The notes beneath the pieces are model-generated. The model saw nothing but the letters and a program-made list of their open reading frames with translations. It did no database searches and had not been told where the DNA came from. Shown piece after piece: positions 1-8,017 of a stretch of DNA of 45,471 bases (its first letter is position 1; every line of letters starts with the position of its first letter). Both the position numbers and the translations under genes were made by a program. Source of the stretch: Mariaggregatimicrobium sp964498785. GTDB lineage: Bacteria > Zhuqueibacterota > Zhuqueibacteria > Thermofontimicrobiales > Thiofontviventaceae. The DNA is taken from assembly GCA_964498785.1 (NCBI GenBank), contig CAZCJL010000055.1:1-45471 (forward strand). The letters run 5' to 3'.

Positions 1-51
1 TACGACATAGCGGCAAGCGCCCATATCTACCATAAAATATTGAGAAGATAC
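1..51 (+). repeat. Left copy of terminal inverted repeat
   Basis: Bases 1-51 match the reverse complement of 45419-45469 at 49 of 51 positions; the differences are at 11 and 17. Read outward from the window, each copy contains an ATG followed by an open stretch (MVDMG...) to the edge, so it might be the start of a repeated gene, but only about 11 codons are visible. It most likely marks a dispersed repeat at which the sequence was cut or the assembly ended. Confidence 0.75.
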
Positions 52-71
52 AAATAAATTTTGCTAAACTT

Positions 72-104
72 AGATTTCCGAAGTCTTAAAGACTTCGGAA
101 ATCT
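72..104. repeat. REP-like perfect palindrome
   Basis: Two 16-base arms (72-87 and 89-104) are perfect reverse complements around base 88. There is no T-tract on either side, so it does not look like a Rho-independent terminator. A second small hairpin follows directly (GCTTGC 105-110 with GCAAGC 127-132). It lies between the terminal repeat and the first gene and is best read as a REP-type intergenic element. Confidence 0.6.
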
Positions 105-282
105 GCTTGCTTAGAAGTTCTGAAATGCAAGCATCAAATTACAAATGAGCGGGAGTACGCATCCGCCACTGGCGTGATAACTTTCAAAAAATCAATAATC
201 AAATTCAAAACAAACGGCTGCATAAACCGATACAGCCGCCGCACCCCCACAAAATCAATCAAAAAAATTCATAAAAAATATC
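105..282. other. Non-coding stretch before the regulator
   Basis: No plausible coding frame is seen. It holds the small GCTTGC/GCAAGC hairpin and another potential stem, CGGCTG (215-220) with CAGCCG (233-238) and a 12-base loop, without a T-tract. Its role is unknown. Confidence 0.4.
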
Positions 283-311
283 TTGACTTTTTAAATTTTT
301 AATTGTATAAT
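283..311 (+). promoter_or_regulatory. Sigma-70 promoter of the GntR/LacI regulator
   Basis: TTGACT (283-288) and TATAAT (306-311) are separated by exactly 17 bases, close to full consensus. Transcription should start near 318, about 29 bases before the proposed ATG at 347. The -10 box overlaps the palindrome at 308-325. Confidence 0.8.
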
Positions 312-325
312 TGTATATACAATTA
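308..325. promoter_or_regulatory. Palindromic operator candidate, TAATTGTATATACAATTA
   Basis: This is an 18-bp perfect palindrome overlapping the -10 box and the expected transcription start. Its TTGTA...TACAA halves resemble operators of GntR-family repressors such as AraR. A protein bound here would block the promoter, so autorepression by the gene at 347 is likely. A shorter related palindrome, TTGTATTACAA, lies at 1450-1460 just before iolM. Confidence 0.7.
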
Positions 326-346
326 AAATATTCACGGACAATTAAA

Positions 347-1429
347 ATGATAATAGATCGAAATAGCCCCATACCTCAGTATTTTCAGCTTCAAACATGG
401 CTCATCGAACAAATAGAACAAGGCGTATTTAAAACCAACGACAAGATACCGACGGAAGAAGAACTTGCGGGAATAACTGGTTTAGCGCGAGCTACCATAC
501 GTCAGGCAGTGCAAAATTTGGTAAATTTGGGATATTTGGAACGCAAACGGCGGTTGGGTACTTTTGTAATTAATAAAGAAATGAAATCAGAGACAAGAAC
601 AATTATCGGACTGCTGGTACCAGATATTCGAAGCGGATATGCTCCGGAACTTGCGCGAGGAGTTGAAGATGAAGCCGCAAGAAATAAGCACAGTCTTATT
701 CTGTGCGACACGGACGATTTATACGTCAAAGCAGAATTTCATGCCAATCGATTGCTTGAGAATTCTGTGGCAGGTGTTATTTTTATGCCAACGGCAGCAA
801 CAGATGAACAAAACAAACTCATTATCAATAAATTTTTACAAAAAAATATTCCTGTCGTTCTTGTGGATCGCCTCATTCCAGGGTTAGAGATAGATTATGT
901 AACTACGAACAATTTTGATGGCGGATATGAAATCACGAAATACCTCATCGAAAAGGGTCATAAAAAGATCGGCGTCATATTGAGCACCCTTTTCAGTACA
1001 GAGCGAGATCGTCTTGACGGATATAAAAAAGCGCTCTCAGATTATGGTATTCCAGTTGACCATAGAATCATCATTACAGATTCGGGGCCGTTTATTCAAA
1101 ACCGTTATTTTAAATATGCAAGGACACTGTTAAAGAAACGAAAAGAAATAACTGCTATCGTTACCGGCCATGATCGGATAGCGCTAATATTTTATTCGTT
1201 GGCCAAAGATATGGGCATATCAATCCCTGATCATATATCGATTGTTGGATATGATGATCTGCATTTTACTACCGTCCCCCTCACAACAATGCATCAACCC
1301 ATTTATGAGATGGGACAGGAAAGTATGAAGCTCATCATGTCTCGTATAAACGGAAATAATTCAGAACCCAGGAATATTGTTTTAAAATCATTTATAGTTG
1401 AGCGTGAATCCGTTAAATTAGTTAAATAA
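347..1429 (+). CDS. GntR/LacI (AraR-type) transcriptional regulator
   Basis: A 360-residue regulator. Residues 1-75 form a GntR winged helix (SPIPQYFQLQ at the start, then the LARATIRQAVQNL recognition region). Residues ~85-355 are a LacI/periplasmic-binding-protein-like effector domain (IGLLVPDI, GVIFMP, SIVGYDDL). This order is that of AraR-like repressors, which bind a sugar or sugar derivative. I start at ATG 347, where the GntR domain begins, rather than at an upstream in-frame codon at 311 that would lie inside the -10 box and operator. The next gene on the same strand is iolM, 46 bases after the stop, so the regulator probably controls inositol catabolism. The ligand (perhaps inositol or scyllo-inosose) is inferred from context only. 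Thermotoga uses a different (ROK-type) regulator for this pathway. Confidence 0.85.
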   Translation: MIIDRNSPIPQYFQLQTWLIEQIEQGVFKTNDKIPTEEELAGITGLARATIRQAVQNLVNLGYLERKRRLGTFVINKEMKSETRTIIGLLVPDIRSGYAPELARGVEDEAARNKHSLILCDTDDLYVKAEFHANRLLENSVAGVIFMPTAATDEQNKLIINKFLQKNIPVVLVDRLIPGLEIDYVTTNNFDGGYEITKYLIEKGHKKIGVILSTLFSTERDRLDGYKKALSDYGIPVDHRIIITDSGPFIQNRYFKYARTLLKKRKEITAIVTGHDRIALIFYSLAKDMGISIPDHISIVGYDDLHFTTVPLTTMHQPIYEMGQESMKLIMSRINGNNSEPRNIVLKSFIVERESVKLVK

Positions 1430-1447
1430 ATCAGTTTCAATTCACTT

Positions 1448-1460
1448 AATTGTATTACAA
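1448..1460. promoter_or_regulatory. Possible second operator half-copy before iolM
   Basis: AATTGTATTACAA contains TTGTA-T-TACAA, the same halves as the palindrome at 308-325 but one base closer together. It lies immediately before the iolM ribosome-binding site. The changed spacing makes it a weak candidate, and chance similarity in AT-rich DNA is possible. Confidence 0.3.
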
Positions 1461-1475
1461 AAATGAGGAGTTATG

Positions 1476-2663
1476 ATGAGAACCGTATCATTAATGGCAG
1501 ATTGGGAACCTAAGCCTGAATTCAAATTAGGATCAAAAGATGTTGATGGTAAATTAACTTATTTGGGGAGCAAAGTCTGGCGAAATCCACGGATTGAAAT
1601 TGTTGAAAAAAAGACTCCTGTTCCCGGTCCGGATGAAGTGCTAATCGAAGTGAAAGCCTGTGGTATTTGCGGCAGCGACGTTCACATGCGTCAGGCAGAT
1701 AAAGAGGGCTATATATTTTATCCGGGATTAACAGCATTCCCATGCACTTTAGGCCATGAATTTTCAGGGACTGTTGTTGAGGCTGGCGACGATGCGATAA
1801 ATAAACGCACTCGTAAAAAATTTGAACCAGGTGAAGCAGTATGTTCCGAAGAAATGGTTTGGTGTGCTCAATGTAAACCCTGTTGCGATGGTTTTCCGAA
1901 TCATTGTGAAAGCCTGCAGGAAATTGGATTTTCAATTGATGGCGCGTATGCCAAATATATTAAAATGAATTCACGTTATCTGTGGAGCCTTGAAGAATTA
2001 CGCGATGTTTATGGCGATGAAAAAATGTTTCTGTTAGGGAGTTTGGTCGAACCGACCTCAGTTGCTTATAACGCTGTTATTGAACGTGGTGGCGGAATCC
2101 GCGCCGGGGAACATGTTGTTATTTTAGGCGGCGGGCCTATTGGCGTTGCTGCATGTGCTATTCTTCGTCATTCTGGTGCAACATCAGTAATTTTATCGGA
2201 ACCCTCCGCATCCCGTCGAAAAATGGCGCTTAATATGGGCGCAACCCATGTTATCGATCCGATGAAAGATAATGCCGCCGACGCAGTTCTGGAAATTACA
2301 AAAGGGATGGGCGCCGGTATCATTTTGGAAGCAACCGGATTACCGAGCGTTGTATGGAAAGATGTTGAAAAAATTATATGGGAAGGAAAAGCTGTTAATA
2401 CAACAGTTGTTGTCGTTGCACGTGCTGACGACCGCATCCCGCTAAATGGTGAAGTATTGCAGGTACGACGCGCCAGTGTCGTTGGTTCACAAGGTCATTC
2501 AGGCCATGGTACCTTTCCGAATGTTATTAGCTGTATGTCTGCCGGTATGGATGTTTCTCCGATGATTACCAAAAAAATCTCGCTCAATGAAGTCGAGGAA
2601 AATCTTGTAATGCTGCAAACAGACCGCGATGAAGTGAAAATTACCGTGACTGATTTAGAATAG
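1476..2663 (+). CDS. iolM: scyllo-inosose 3-dehydrogenase (zinc-dependent, IolM-like)
   Basis: A medium-chain zinc alcohol dehydrogenase of about 395 residues. Visible are catalytic-zinc ligands (CGICGSDVH, GHEFSG), a four-cysteine structural-zinc lobe (CAQCKPCCDGFPNHC) and a Rossmann NAD site (GGGPIG). Segments such as EFKLG.KD..GKL..LGSKVWR, EGYI.YPGLT.FP.TLGHEFSG and VVGSQGHSGHGTFP agree closely with my memory of Thermotoga maritima IolM (TM0412), which oxidises 2-keto-myo-inositol to a diketo-inositol. GAGGAG (1465-1470) is 5 bases before ATG 1476 and only 2 before ATG 1473, so 1476 is preferred. iolN and iolO follow on the same strand. The family match is strong; the exact substrate is inferred from similarity plus the neighbouring iolN and iolO. 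Confidence 0.88.
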   Translation: MRTVSLMADWEPKPEFKLGSKDVDGKLTYLGSKVWRNPRIEIVEKKTPVPGPDEVLIEVKACGICGSDVHMRQADKEGYIFYPGLTAFPCTLGHEFSGTVVEAGDDAINKRTRKKFEPGEAVCSEEMVWCAQCKPCCDGFPNHCESLQEIGFSIDGAYAKYIKMNSRYLWSLEELRDVYGDEKMFLLGSLVEPTSVAYNAVIERGGGIRAGEHVVILGGGPIGVAACAILRHSGATSVILSEPSASRRKMALNMGATHVIDPMKDNAADAVLEITKGMGAGIILEATGLPSVVWKDVEKIIWEGKAVNTTVVVVARADDRIPLNGEVLQVRRASVVGSQGHSGHGTFPNVISCMSAGMDVSPMITKKISLNEVEENLVMLQTDRDEVKITVTDLE

Positions 2664-2707
2664 ATATTTTTAAATTCCATTTAATATTCTAAAATGGAAA
2701 TAAATTA

Positions 2708-2809
2708 TCTGAATAAATGAAAGTGCGTTCGAGAGTCAATCGCTCCTGCGTGCATCGAGCGCCCCTTTCCCGCATGACGGGATAACAGTATTGCACTTCT
2801 TGATTCAGA
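2708..2809. repeat. Degenerate intergenic inverted-repeat element (copy A)
   Basis: The iolM-iolN gap holds nested arms TCTGAAT (2708-2714)/ATTCAGA (2803-2809) and AAGTGC (2721-2726)/GCACTT (2793-2798). The part from about 2718 to 2760 aligns with about 8134-8176 at roughly two thirds identity (shared core AATCGCTYCTG), and both end in an ATTGCACT stretch. It may fold in the mRNA and uncouple iolN from iolM. Confidence 0.45.
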
Positions 2810-2866
2810 TGATTCGATTCCATTTTAATAAATACTATAATGGCAAAGCGAAAGGATAGAAAAATT

Positions 2867-3958
2867 ATGAAATGGTTGAAAACAAATGAGGATGATTTAT
2901 TTTTTGAAGATACCTCAGTAGGTCGTCTCAAGAAAAAAATCTGGGAGGCTTCGGATGAGGAAATAACAAAGATCTTGGATGATTATGGGATCCCTTCCCC
3001 GTCTGAATTAGGCAAGCCGGGAACATACATTCAAAATACAATTCGGCAACGCGTTGTGGAAAATAGAAAAAAGAATGATATTCTGTTTATCCCGATTGGC
3101 TGTACCGAATTGCACGGTCGGCATACAGTGACCGGACTGGACACATTTATGGTAACACAAATACTGGAAGGTATTCGACGCTTTACTGCAAAACGCGGTA
3201 ATCCGGTCAGCTTAACCTATACACCGCTGAATTTTGGTGGTCACCCGCATCATCATATCGGTATGCCAGGCACTATTCATTTGGAAGATGACGTGGTTAA
3301 ACGAAATCTGATTGATGTGATGGTTGGATTTTGGAATGATGGTTTCCGCAAAATGGTTCTGGTGAACAACCACGGACATCAATGGTTACTGGAAGCTGCA
3401 ATTCAGGAATTGCAAAAAACATGGAATCTGCCGGGAATTTTCCGCGTGATCGACTGGCATCGCGCAGTGCGTGAATTTTTCCGCACAAAAGACCGCGGCG
3501 GTGACTGGGAAACAACCTTTGTTCACGCTGACGAAGCAGAAACTTCAGTGATGCTACTGCTGGAACCTGATTTTGTTGATATTGCGTTAGCTGAAAAAAC
3601 ATCAGTAGAAGGCTATATTCCTGATGGTCATTTTGACAAAGCTGTGGATCCGTTTGCTCGTCCAAGCAAATGGTCAGAGGGCCAGGGACATTTCCCGATT
3701 GAATTAGGTTCGATTCCGGAAGGTGTTGTCGGACGTCCGGATCTTGGTGATGCTAAAAAAGCCAGACGCACTATTGCGGCAATTTTATCTTATCTAACGC
3801 TTGTTCATGATGAAATTCTGGAAGAATTTCCGGCTGGCAAAGTGCCGCCAATCGAAAAAACGACCATGCGAACCGAGAAAGAGATGGAACCCTATCTGAA
3901 AGAGCCTTTTACAAAAGGGTGGCGCCCGATTTATTCGATTCGAAAAATGGGATTATAA
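2867..3958 (+). CDS. iolN: 3-dehydro-scyllo-inosose hydrolase (creatininase family, IolN-like)
   Basis: A 363-residue member of the creatininase/formamide hydrolase superfamily. Metal-site signatures are present: GCTELHGRH with Glu near residue 81, the histidine-rich FGGHPHHHIGMPGT segment, NNHGHQ, and HADEAETS. In Thermotoga this family member (TM0413) hydrolyses the ring of diketo-inositol to give 5-keto-L-gluconate. Its position between an iolM-like and an iolO-like gene makes the same role very likely here. I start at ATG 2867, which has AGGA (2853-2856) 10 bases upstream, rather than ATG 2840, which has no ribosome-binding site. The iolM-iolN gap is about 200 bases and contains a structured repeat; iolO follows after 5 bases. 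Confidence 0.82.
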   Translation: MKWLKTNEDDLFFEDTSVGRLKKKIWEASDEEITKILDDYGIPSPSELGKPGTYIQNTIRQRVVENRKKNDILFIPIGCTELHGRHTVTGLDTFMVTQILEGIRRFTAKRGNPVSLTYTPLNFGGHPHHHIGMPGTIHLEDDVVKRNLIDVMVGFWNDGFRKMVLVNNHGHQWLLEAAIQELQKTWNLPGIFRVIDWHRAVREFFRTKDRGGDWETTFVHADEAETSVMLLLEPDFVDIALAEKTSVEGYIPDGHFDKAVDPFARPSKWSEGQGHFPIELGSIPEGVVGRPDLGDAKKARRTIAAILSYLTLVHDEILEEFPAGKVPPIEKTTMRTEKEMEPYLKEPFTKGWRPIYSIRKMGL

Positions 3959-3963
3959 AAAAA

Positions 3964-4767
3964 ATGAAATTAAGTATTGTCCTATCAACTCAACCCGCAT
4001 CGTTTAATGCAGTGGCATATAAGGGAAAGATAAAAGATAATCTTGAAAAAATTAAAAAACTGGGTTACGACGGCGTTGAATTAGCCGTTCGTGACCCGGC
4101 TCTATTAAATGTCAGTGAAATTGTTGCATTTCTCAATGAAGTAAAATTACCCGTCCCTGCCATCGGAACCGGGCAAGCGTACGGAGAAGAACACCTGTCT
4201 TTTACAGATGTAAATTTTGATATTCGCTCCCGGGCAATCGACCGCATAATATCCCAGATTGATCTGGCACGTCAATTGAACGCTGTTGTCATTATTGGGT
4301 TAATACGCGGGAAAAATCAGGCCGGGGTCAGCAAAGATCAAACTGAAAGCTGGTTGATCCACGCTTTACGAGAGTGCGCTTCGCATGATGAGTCAGTTAA
4401 AATCGTCATTGAGCCAATCAATCGCTATGAAACCGATTTGATGAATACGGTTGAATCGGGTATGCGCTTTTTAGACAAACTTGCGAAAGACAATGTTGGA
4501 TTGCTGCTAGATACGTTTCACATGAATATTGAGGAGCCTTCAATCCTGGAAAGTATTGTTACTGCCAAAGACCGGCTGTTTCATTTTCATGTGGCTGATT
4601 CAAATCGCTGGTACCCCGGAGCAGGTCACATCAATTTTCAAGAAATCTTTGATGTGTTAAATAAAATGAACTACAAGGGATTTGTCTCTGCTGAAATCAT
4701 CCCCCATCCGGATCCTGATACTGCTGCTAAAAAAACAATGGAAACTTTAAAAGCGATTAATAAGTAA
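3964..4767 (+). CDS. iolO: 5-keto-L-gluconate epimerase (TIM barrel, IolO-like)
   Basis: A 267-residue xylose-isomerase-like TIM-barrel epimerase. The segments AIGTGQAY, VIIGLIRG, VIEPINRYETD, DTFHMNIEEP and FHFHVADSNRW.PG.GH match my memory of Thermotoga IolO (TM0416), which turns 5-keto-L-gluconate into D-tagaturonate. The Glu, Asp and His residues in these segments are the usual divalent-metal and acid/base positions of this fold. The start ATG 3964 is 5 bases after the iolN stop, so translation is probably coupled. The product would feed the hexuronate pathway; no tagaturonate reductase lies in the window. The gene is followed directly by a strong terminator, which closes the module. Confidence 0.87.
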   Translation: MKLSIVLSTQPASFNAVAYKGKIKDNLEKIKKLGYDGVELAVRDPALLNVSEIVAFLNEVKLPVPAIGTGQAYGEEHLSFTDVNFDIRSRAIDRIISQIDLARQLNAVVIIGLIRGKNQAGVSKDQTESWLIHALRECASHDESVKIVIEPINRYETDLMNTVESGMRFLDKLAKDNVGLLLDTFHMNIEEPSILESIVTAKDRLFHFHVADSNRWYPGAGHINFQEIFDVLNKMNYKGFVSAEIIPHPDPDTAAKKTMETLKAINK

Positions 4768-4777
4768 CATCATTTTA

Positions 4778-4816
4778 CACACCCGGCGCTAACTCATTGC
4801 ACCGGGTGTGTTTTTT
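4778..4816 (+). terminator. Rho-independent terminator of the iol module
   Basis: Perfect 9-bp arms CACACCCGG (4778-4786) and CCGGGTGTG (4802-4810) with a 15-base loop, followed at once by six T. It lies 11 bases after the iolO stop and separates the iol genes from the exported-protein genes downstream. Confidence 0.92.
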
Positions 4817-4932
4817 AATTAAACTCTTTTTAAAGAAAATTACCACCAAAATCTTAAAGACTACACGAAGAACATAAAATCATATAAGCCTTTCTTAACT
4901 TAAAGTATGCTTATTAAGCAGGATCGTTCATC

Positions 4933-5883
4933 ATGAATTTGAAATTCGTTATTATTACGCTTGGTCTTACGACCATCTTATTTTTATCATATCTCCACGC
5001 AGTAACGCGGAATGAGAATACTTCATCCCAACCAATTATTTCTCACTTTAAAAATTTAAGCAAATCGACTCCGTGGGAACTTGTTGCAGAGGTCAAACAA
5101 AATTTTCATACTTACCATCCCCAGGGAATGGTGAAAATCGGGGAATTCATCTACCTGAGTTCTGTCGAAAATATAATCAAACCAGAAAAACTCGACCCAC
5201 CACAAAATGGCATGGACCGAACCCCGGGAACGGGCACAGGTCATCTATTCAAGGTGGATTTAAACGGTAATTTGCTGGAACAAATTACGTTGGGCAACGG
5301 TACGATGTATCATCCGGGAGGAATCGATTATGACGGAACATACATCTGGTGTCCTGTGGCAGAGTATCGCCCCAATAGTGAGACCATTATTTATCGTATT
5401 CATCCGGACAGCTTAACAGCCCATGAAATGTTTCGCTTCAATGATCACATCGGCGCCGTTGTTTATAACAGGAAAAATCACACATTACACGGCATGAGTT
5501 GGGGATCCCGCCGATTTTATGTCTGGAACACGAACGATATCGCCCGGTCAAACCAAATCCCTGAATTTGAAATGACATTAAACGGAAACCATTATATTGA
5601 TTATCAGGATTGTCATTATGTGGAAGAAAATTACGCATTCTGCAGTGGTCTGAGTCATTATAAGGTTCCCGGGGCTGGTAAAATTTCGCTTGGCGGCATT
5701 GAGCTGCTCGATCTCAAAAATCAAGTGGCTATCCATCAAATACCAGTTCAATTTTGGGTAAATCCGGATTTGGTGCTGACCAACAACCCATTTTACGTTG
5801 AAGTTGTTGACAATCATTTGCGATTTTATTTTATGCCCGAAGATGATAATTCGACCTTATATATTTATGAAGTGAACCATTAA
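4933..5883 (+). CDS. Exported protein of unknown function (DUF6454-like)
   Basis: 316 residues with an N-terminal hydrophobic segment (residues 4-22) that looks like a signal peptide or signal anchor; no lipobox. The rest is soluble and rich in short beta-type repeats around GG/DYDG motifs (HPGGIDYDGTYIWCP, HPQGMVKIGEFIYLS), suggestive of a beta-propeller. The sequence resembles proteins labelled DUF6454, though I recall that family only roughly. No catalytic residues can be assigned. AGGA (4921-4924) precedes the ATG. It is separated from iolO by a terminator and sits 16 bases before a second exported protein on the same strand, so the two are probably co-transcribed. A link to sugar or inositol use is possible from position only. 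Confidence 0.6.
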   Translation: MNLKFVIITLGLTTILFLSYLHAVTRNENTSSQPIISHFKNLSKSTPWELVAEVKQNFHTYHPQGMVKIGEFIYLSSVENIIKPEKLDPPQNGMDRTPGTGTGHLFKVDLNGNLLEQITLGNGTMYHPGGIDYDGTYIWCPVAEYRPNSETIIYRIHPDSLTAHEMFRFNDHIGAVVYNRKNHTLHGMSWGSRRFYVWNTNDIARSNQIPEFEMTLNGNHYIDYQDCHYVEENYAFCSGLSHYKVPGAGKISLGGIELLDLKNQVAIHQIPVQFWVNPDLVLTNNPFYVEVVDNHLRFYFMPEDDNSTLYIYEVNH

Positions 5884-5899
5884 CTTTTTAGTATTTCGT

Positions 5900-6616
5900 A
5901 TGAAAAAATATAGCCTATTAATTTCAATTTCATTTTATTTTATTTTCTGTCAATCTACAAAAACCATCAAAACCTACGAAGTAAATCAAATCCCTGAAAA
6001 TACTATTAAAATTGACGGGATTTTAGAAAAATCAGAATGGAAAAATGCTTCGATTGAAACGGATTTCCGATTTCCCTGGCTGGATACAGCTACTCCATAT
6101 ACTGAATTTCGTGCCCTGCACAGCGATAGTAATTTTTATTTCGTATTTCAGGTGAATGACACAGATATTGTGCTCACGGAATATTTTGAAACCGAAATGG
6201 ATGTGCTTACTGAAGATCGTGTGGAAATTTTCATGTCCCGCGATAAGGATTTAGAAAAGTATTATGGCTTTGAGATGGATCCTTTGGGCAGAGTAATGGA
6301 TTATGAGGCAAGCGACTACCGGCAGTATAACAGATCGTGGATTTGCGCCGGCATGCAAACCGTCGGTACATTGAGAAAAACCGGTTATGTCGTGGAGGGA
6401 TCGATTCCCATTAAAACGCTCAGATCAATCGGCGTGCTTGATGATTCGTATACTATCCATGCCGGAATTTTTCGCGCAGAATTCCATTATGGGAAAAATT
6501 CGGACATCATTCAGCATTGGATAAGCTGGGTCGATCCAAAAACAAAAACACCTGATTTTCATGTACCAGGCGCTTTTGGATCCTTTAAATTGATAAATAA
6601 CGTTTCCCATCAATAA
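5900..6616 (+). CDS. Exported CBM9/DOMON-like domain protein
   Basis: 238 residues. After a hydrophobic leader ending in FIFC (Cys17; an atypical lipobox because the residue before Cys is Phe), the mature part begins with the hallmark of carbohydrate-binding family 9-like domains (IDGILEKSEWKNA). It continues with FYFVFQVNDTDI, EDRVEIFMSRD and EMDPLGRVMDYEA, also typical of this beta-sandwich. Such domains often bind sugars or stand beside glycan-processing enzymes; here there is no attached enzyme. It lies 16 bases downstream of the DUF6454-like gene, probably in one transcript. Ligand unknown. Confidence 0.65.
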   Translation: MKKYSLLISISFYFIFCQSTKTIKTYEVNQIPENTIKIDGILEKSEWKNASIETDFRFPWLDTATPYTEFRALHSDSNFYFVFQVNDTDIVLTEYFETEMDVLTEDRVEIFMSRDKDLEKYYGFEMDPLGRVMDYEASDYRQYNRSWICAGMQTVGTLRKTGYVVEGSIPIKTLRSIGVLDDSYTIHAGIFRAEFHYGKNSDIIQHWISWVDPKTKTPDFHVPGAFGSFKLINNVSHQ

Positions 6617-6662
6617 TTAAAACAGACGAGTATACTATTCATTGAAGCTAATTCCACGAGTA

Positions 6663-6927
6663 TTACTGTGCAGCACCAGGATTTCGTCGACTTTGCTCCA
6701 TTGTAAATTTATCCAAAGTTACAATTTTAGCTTGTGAACGAAACGCAGAAGGCAAATATAGACATCTCCTCTTCTTTTGAATCCATATACGCTTTATGTT
6801 CACCATCATGACAGCCCTGGTCCGCATTGGATAAAAAATTAGATCCGGTGGACAGATAGATTTTAATTATTTGGGCACAAGTAATTATATCTTCATCATG
6901 TGGCGCTTCGATTAAAAATCTTGCAAA
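6663..6927 (-). pseudogene. Decayed small conserved protein gene (frameshifted, start lost)
   Basis: On the minus strand one frame reads RFLIEAPHDEDIITCAQ... through LSTGSNFLSNADQGC and HDGEHKAYMDSKEEEMSI. After a one-base shift near 6750 the next frame continues LPSAFRSQAKIVTLDKFTM to a stop at 6663-6665. Joined, the two parts give a ~85-residue protein of a layout I recognise from uncharacterised small bacterial proteins (APH.E.....A..., .ADWGC.DGEHKA, PPAFR..AKIV.LNKF). An AGGAG (6929-6933) still precedes the expected start, but the ATG is gone, and a few residues seem deleted after HKAYM. A one-base sequencing error could explain the shift, but not the missing start. Confidence 0.5.
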
Positions 6928-7213
6928 TCTCCTGAAAAAATATTTTCCTAAAATTTGTTAATCTTGAAATACACGCGATAAATAGCCTAAACATATTTTA
7001 TTTGAAAATTATCACAAAATACTTGTTTTTTTGCCATGATTTCACTATTATAAAACAAATTTTATTCGGTCAATTTCACATTAAACAACGCAGTTACATC
7101 TAAACACTTAAGCCTGAACCTTCCATTAAATCTACTACAGGAAAAGCACGATCTGGTTGGGCCTATTAATTTTAACTTTTAAACGAAAAGTTAATATGAT
7201 AGGAAAACACAAA
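6928..7213. other. Non-coding stretch before the DeoR-type regulator
   Basis: AT-rich, with no coding frame. It must hold the promoter of the DeoR-type gene, but I see no clear -35/-10 pair or operator palindrome. Confidence 0.35.
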
Positions 7214-8017
7214 ATGATTGCTGAAAATTCCTCTGAGCATAAACTGAAACCAATGGAACGACGAGATACTATTTTAAACTTGCTTCGCACAATGCAAAAG
7301 GAATGGCGTGTAGACGAATTAGCAAATGAATTAAATGTATCCGAACTCACCATCCGAAGAGACTTGAATGAGTTGACAAAAACCGGCGATATTATCCGCA
7401 CACACGGCGGATGTATTTCTGCTAACAGAAGCTCTTTTAACACATATTTCTATAAAGAGTTTGAGCGAAATTTAGACTTAAAGCGAGCAATTGGTAAAGA
7501 AGCTGCCCAGTTAGTAAAACCCGGCGATACTGTTCTGTTAGGAGATGGATCGTCTGTGCTGCAATGTGCGAACTATTTAGACAACTCTGGCCCATTAACG
7601 ATTTATACAAATAATATCGCGGCAATCCAGGATTTGAAGAGAAATGAGCAAATCCGGTTGTACGTAATTGGCGGTCAATATGATTATCAATACAACATGC
7701 TATTTTTAAAAGGTAGTTTATCTGATCGTATTCTCGAAACGCTTCATTTCAACTTAATCATAATCGGAGCCGATGGTATAACTTCGGAAGGACATTGCCT
7801 CTCAAATAATGAGGAAGTTGCGCGTACAAATCAAATTATTCTGCGCCGGGGCGCACGAAAAATACTTCTGGCCGATCATACCAAAATCGGATACGGTGGC
7901 AATGTTATTTTTGGCAAGTTGAGTGATTTCGATTTATGGATTACCTCAGAAGGAATTGATATAGAAACATTAAAACGGTTCAGGAAACTGACGGAAATTA
8001 AAGAGGTAATGGTTTAA
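7214..8017 (+). CDS. DeoR-family transcriptional regulator
   Basis: 267 residues. An N-terminal DeoR helix-turn-helix (ERRDTILNLL, VDELANELNVSELTIRRDLNEL, GDIIRTHGG) is followed by a DeoRC sensor domain related to ribose-5-phosphate isomerase (KRAIGKEAAQLVKPGDTVLL, IIIGADGI, NNEEVARTNQI, ARKILLADHTKIG). Family members usually repress sugar-catabolic genes and respond to phosphorylated sugars. ATG 7214 is chosen because AGGAAA (7201-7206) lies 7 bases upstream and the domain starts soon after; ATG 7196 and an upstream TTG lack a good site. No target operon is adjacent: the next gene is on the other strand 516 bases away. Confidence 0.85.
   Translation: MIAENSSEHKLKPMERRDTILNLLRTMQKEWRVDELANELNVSELTIRRDLNELTKTGDIIRTHGGCISANRSSFNTYFYKEFERNLDLKRAIGKEAAQLVKPGDTVLLGDGSSVLQCANYLDNSGPLTIYTNNIAAIQDLKRNEQIRLYVIGGQYDYQYNMLFLKGSLSDRILETLHFNLIIIGADGITSEGHCLSNNEEVARTNQIILRRGARKILLADHTKIGYGGNVIFGKLSDFDLWITSEGIDIETLKRFRKLTEIKEVMV

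Noticed and set aside
6690..6935. PIG-L deacetylase remnant, suggested by EAPHDED
   Set aside because: The later GC-DGEHKA and PSAFRSQAKIV parts do not belong to PIG-L; a small uncharacterised family fits both halves better.
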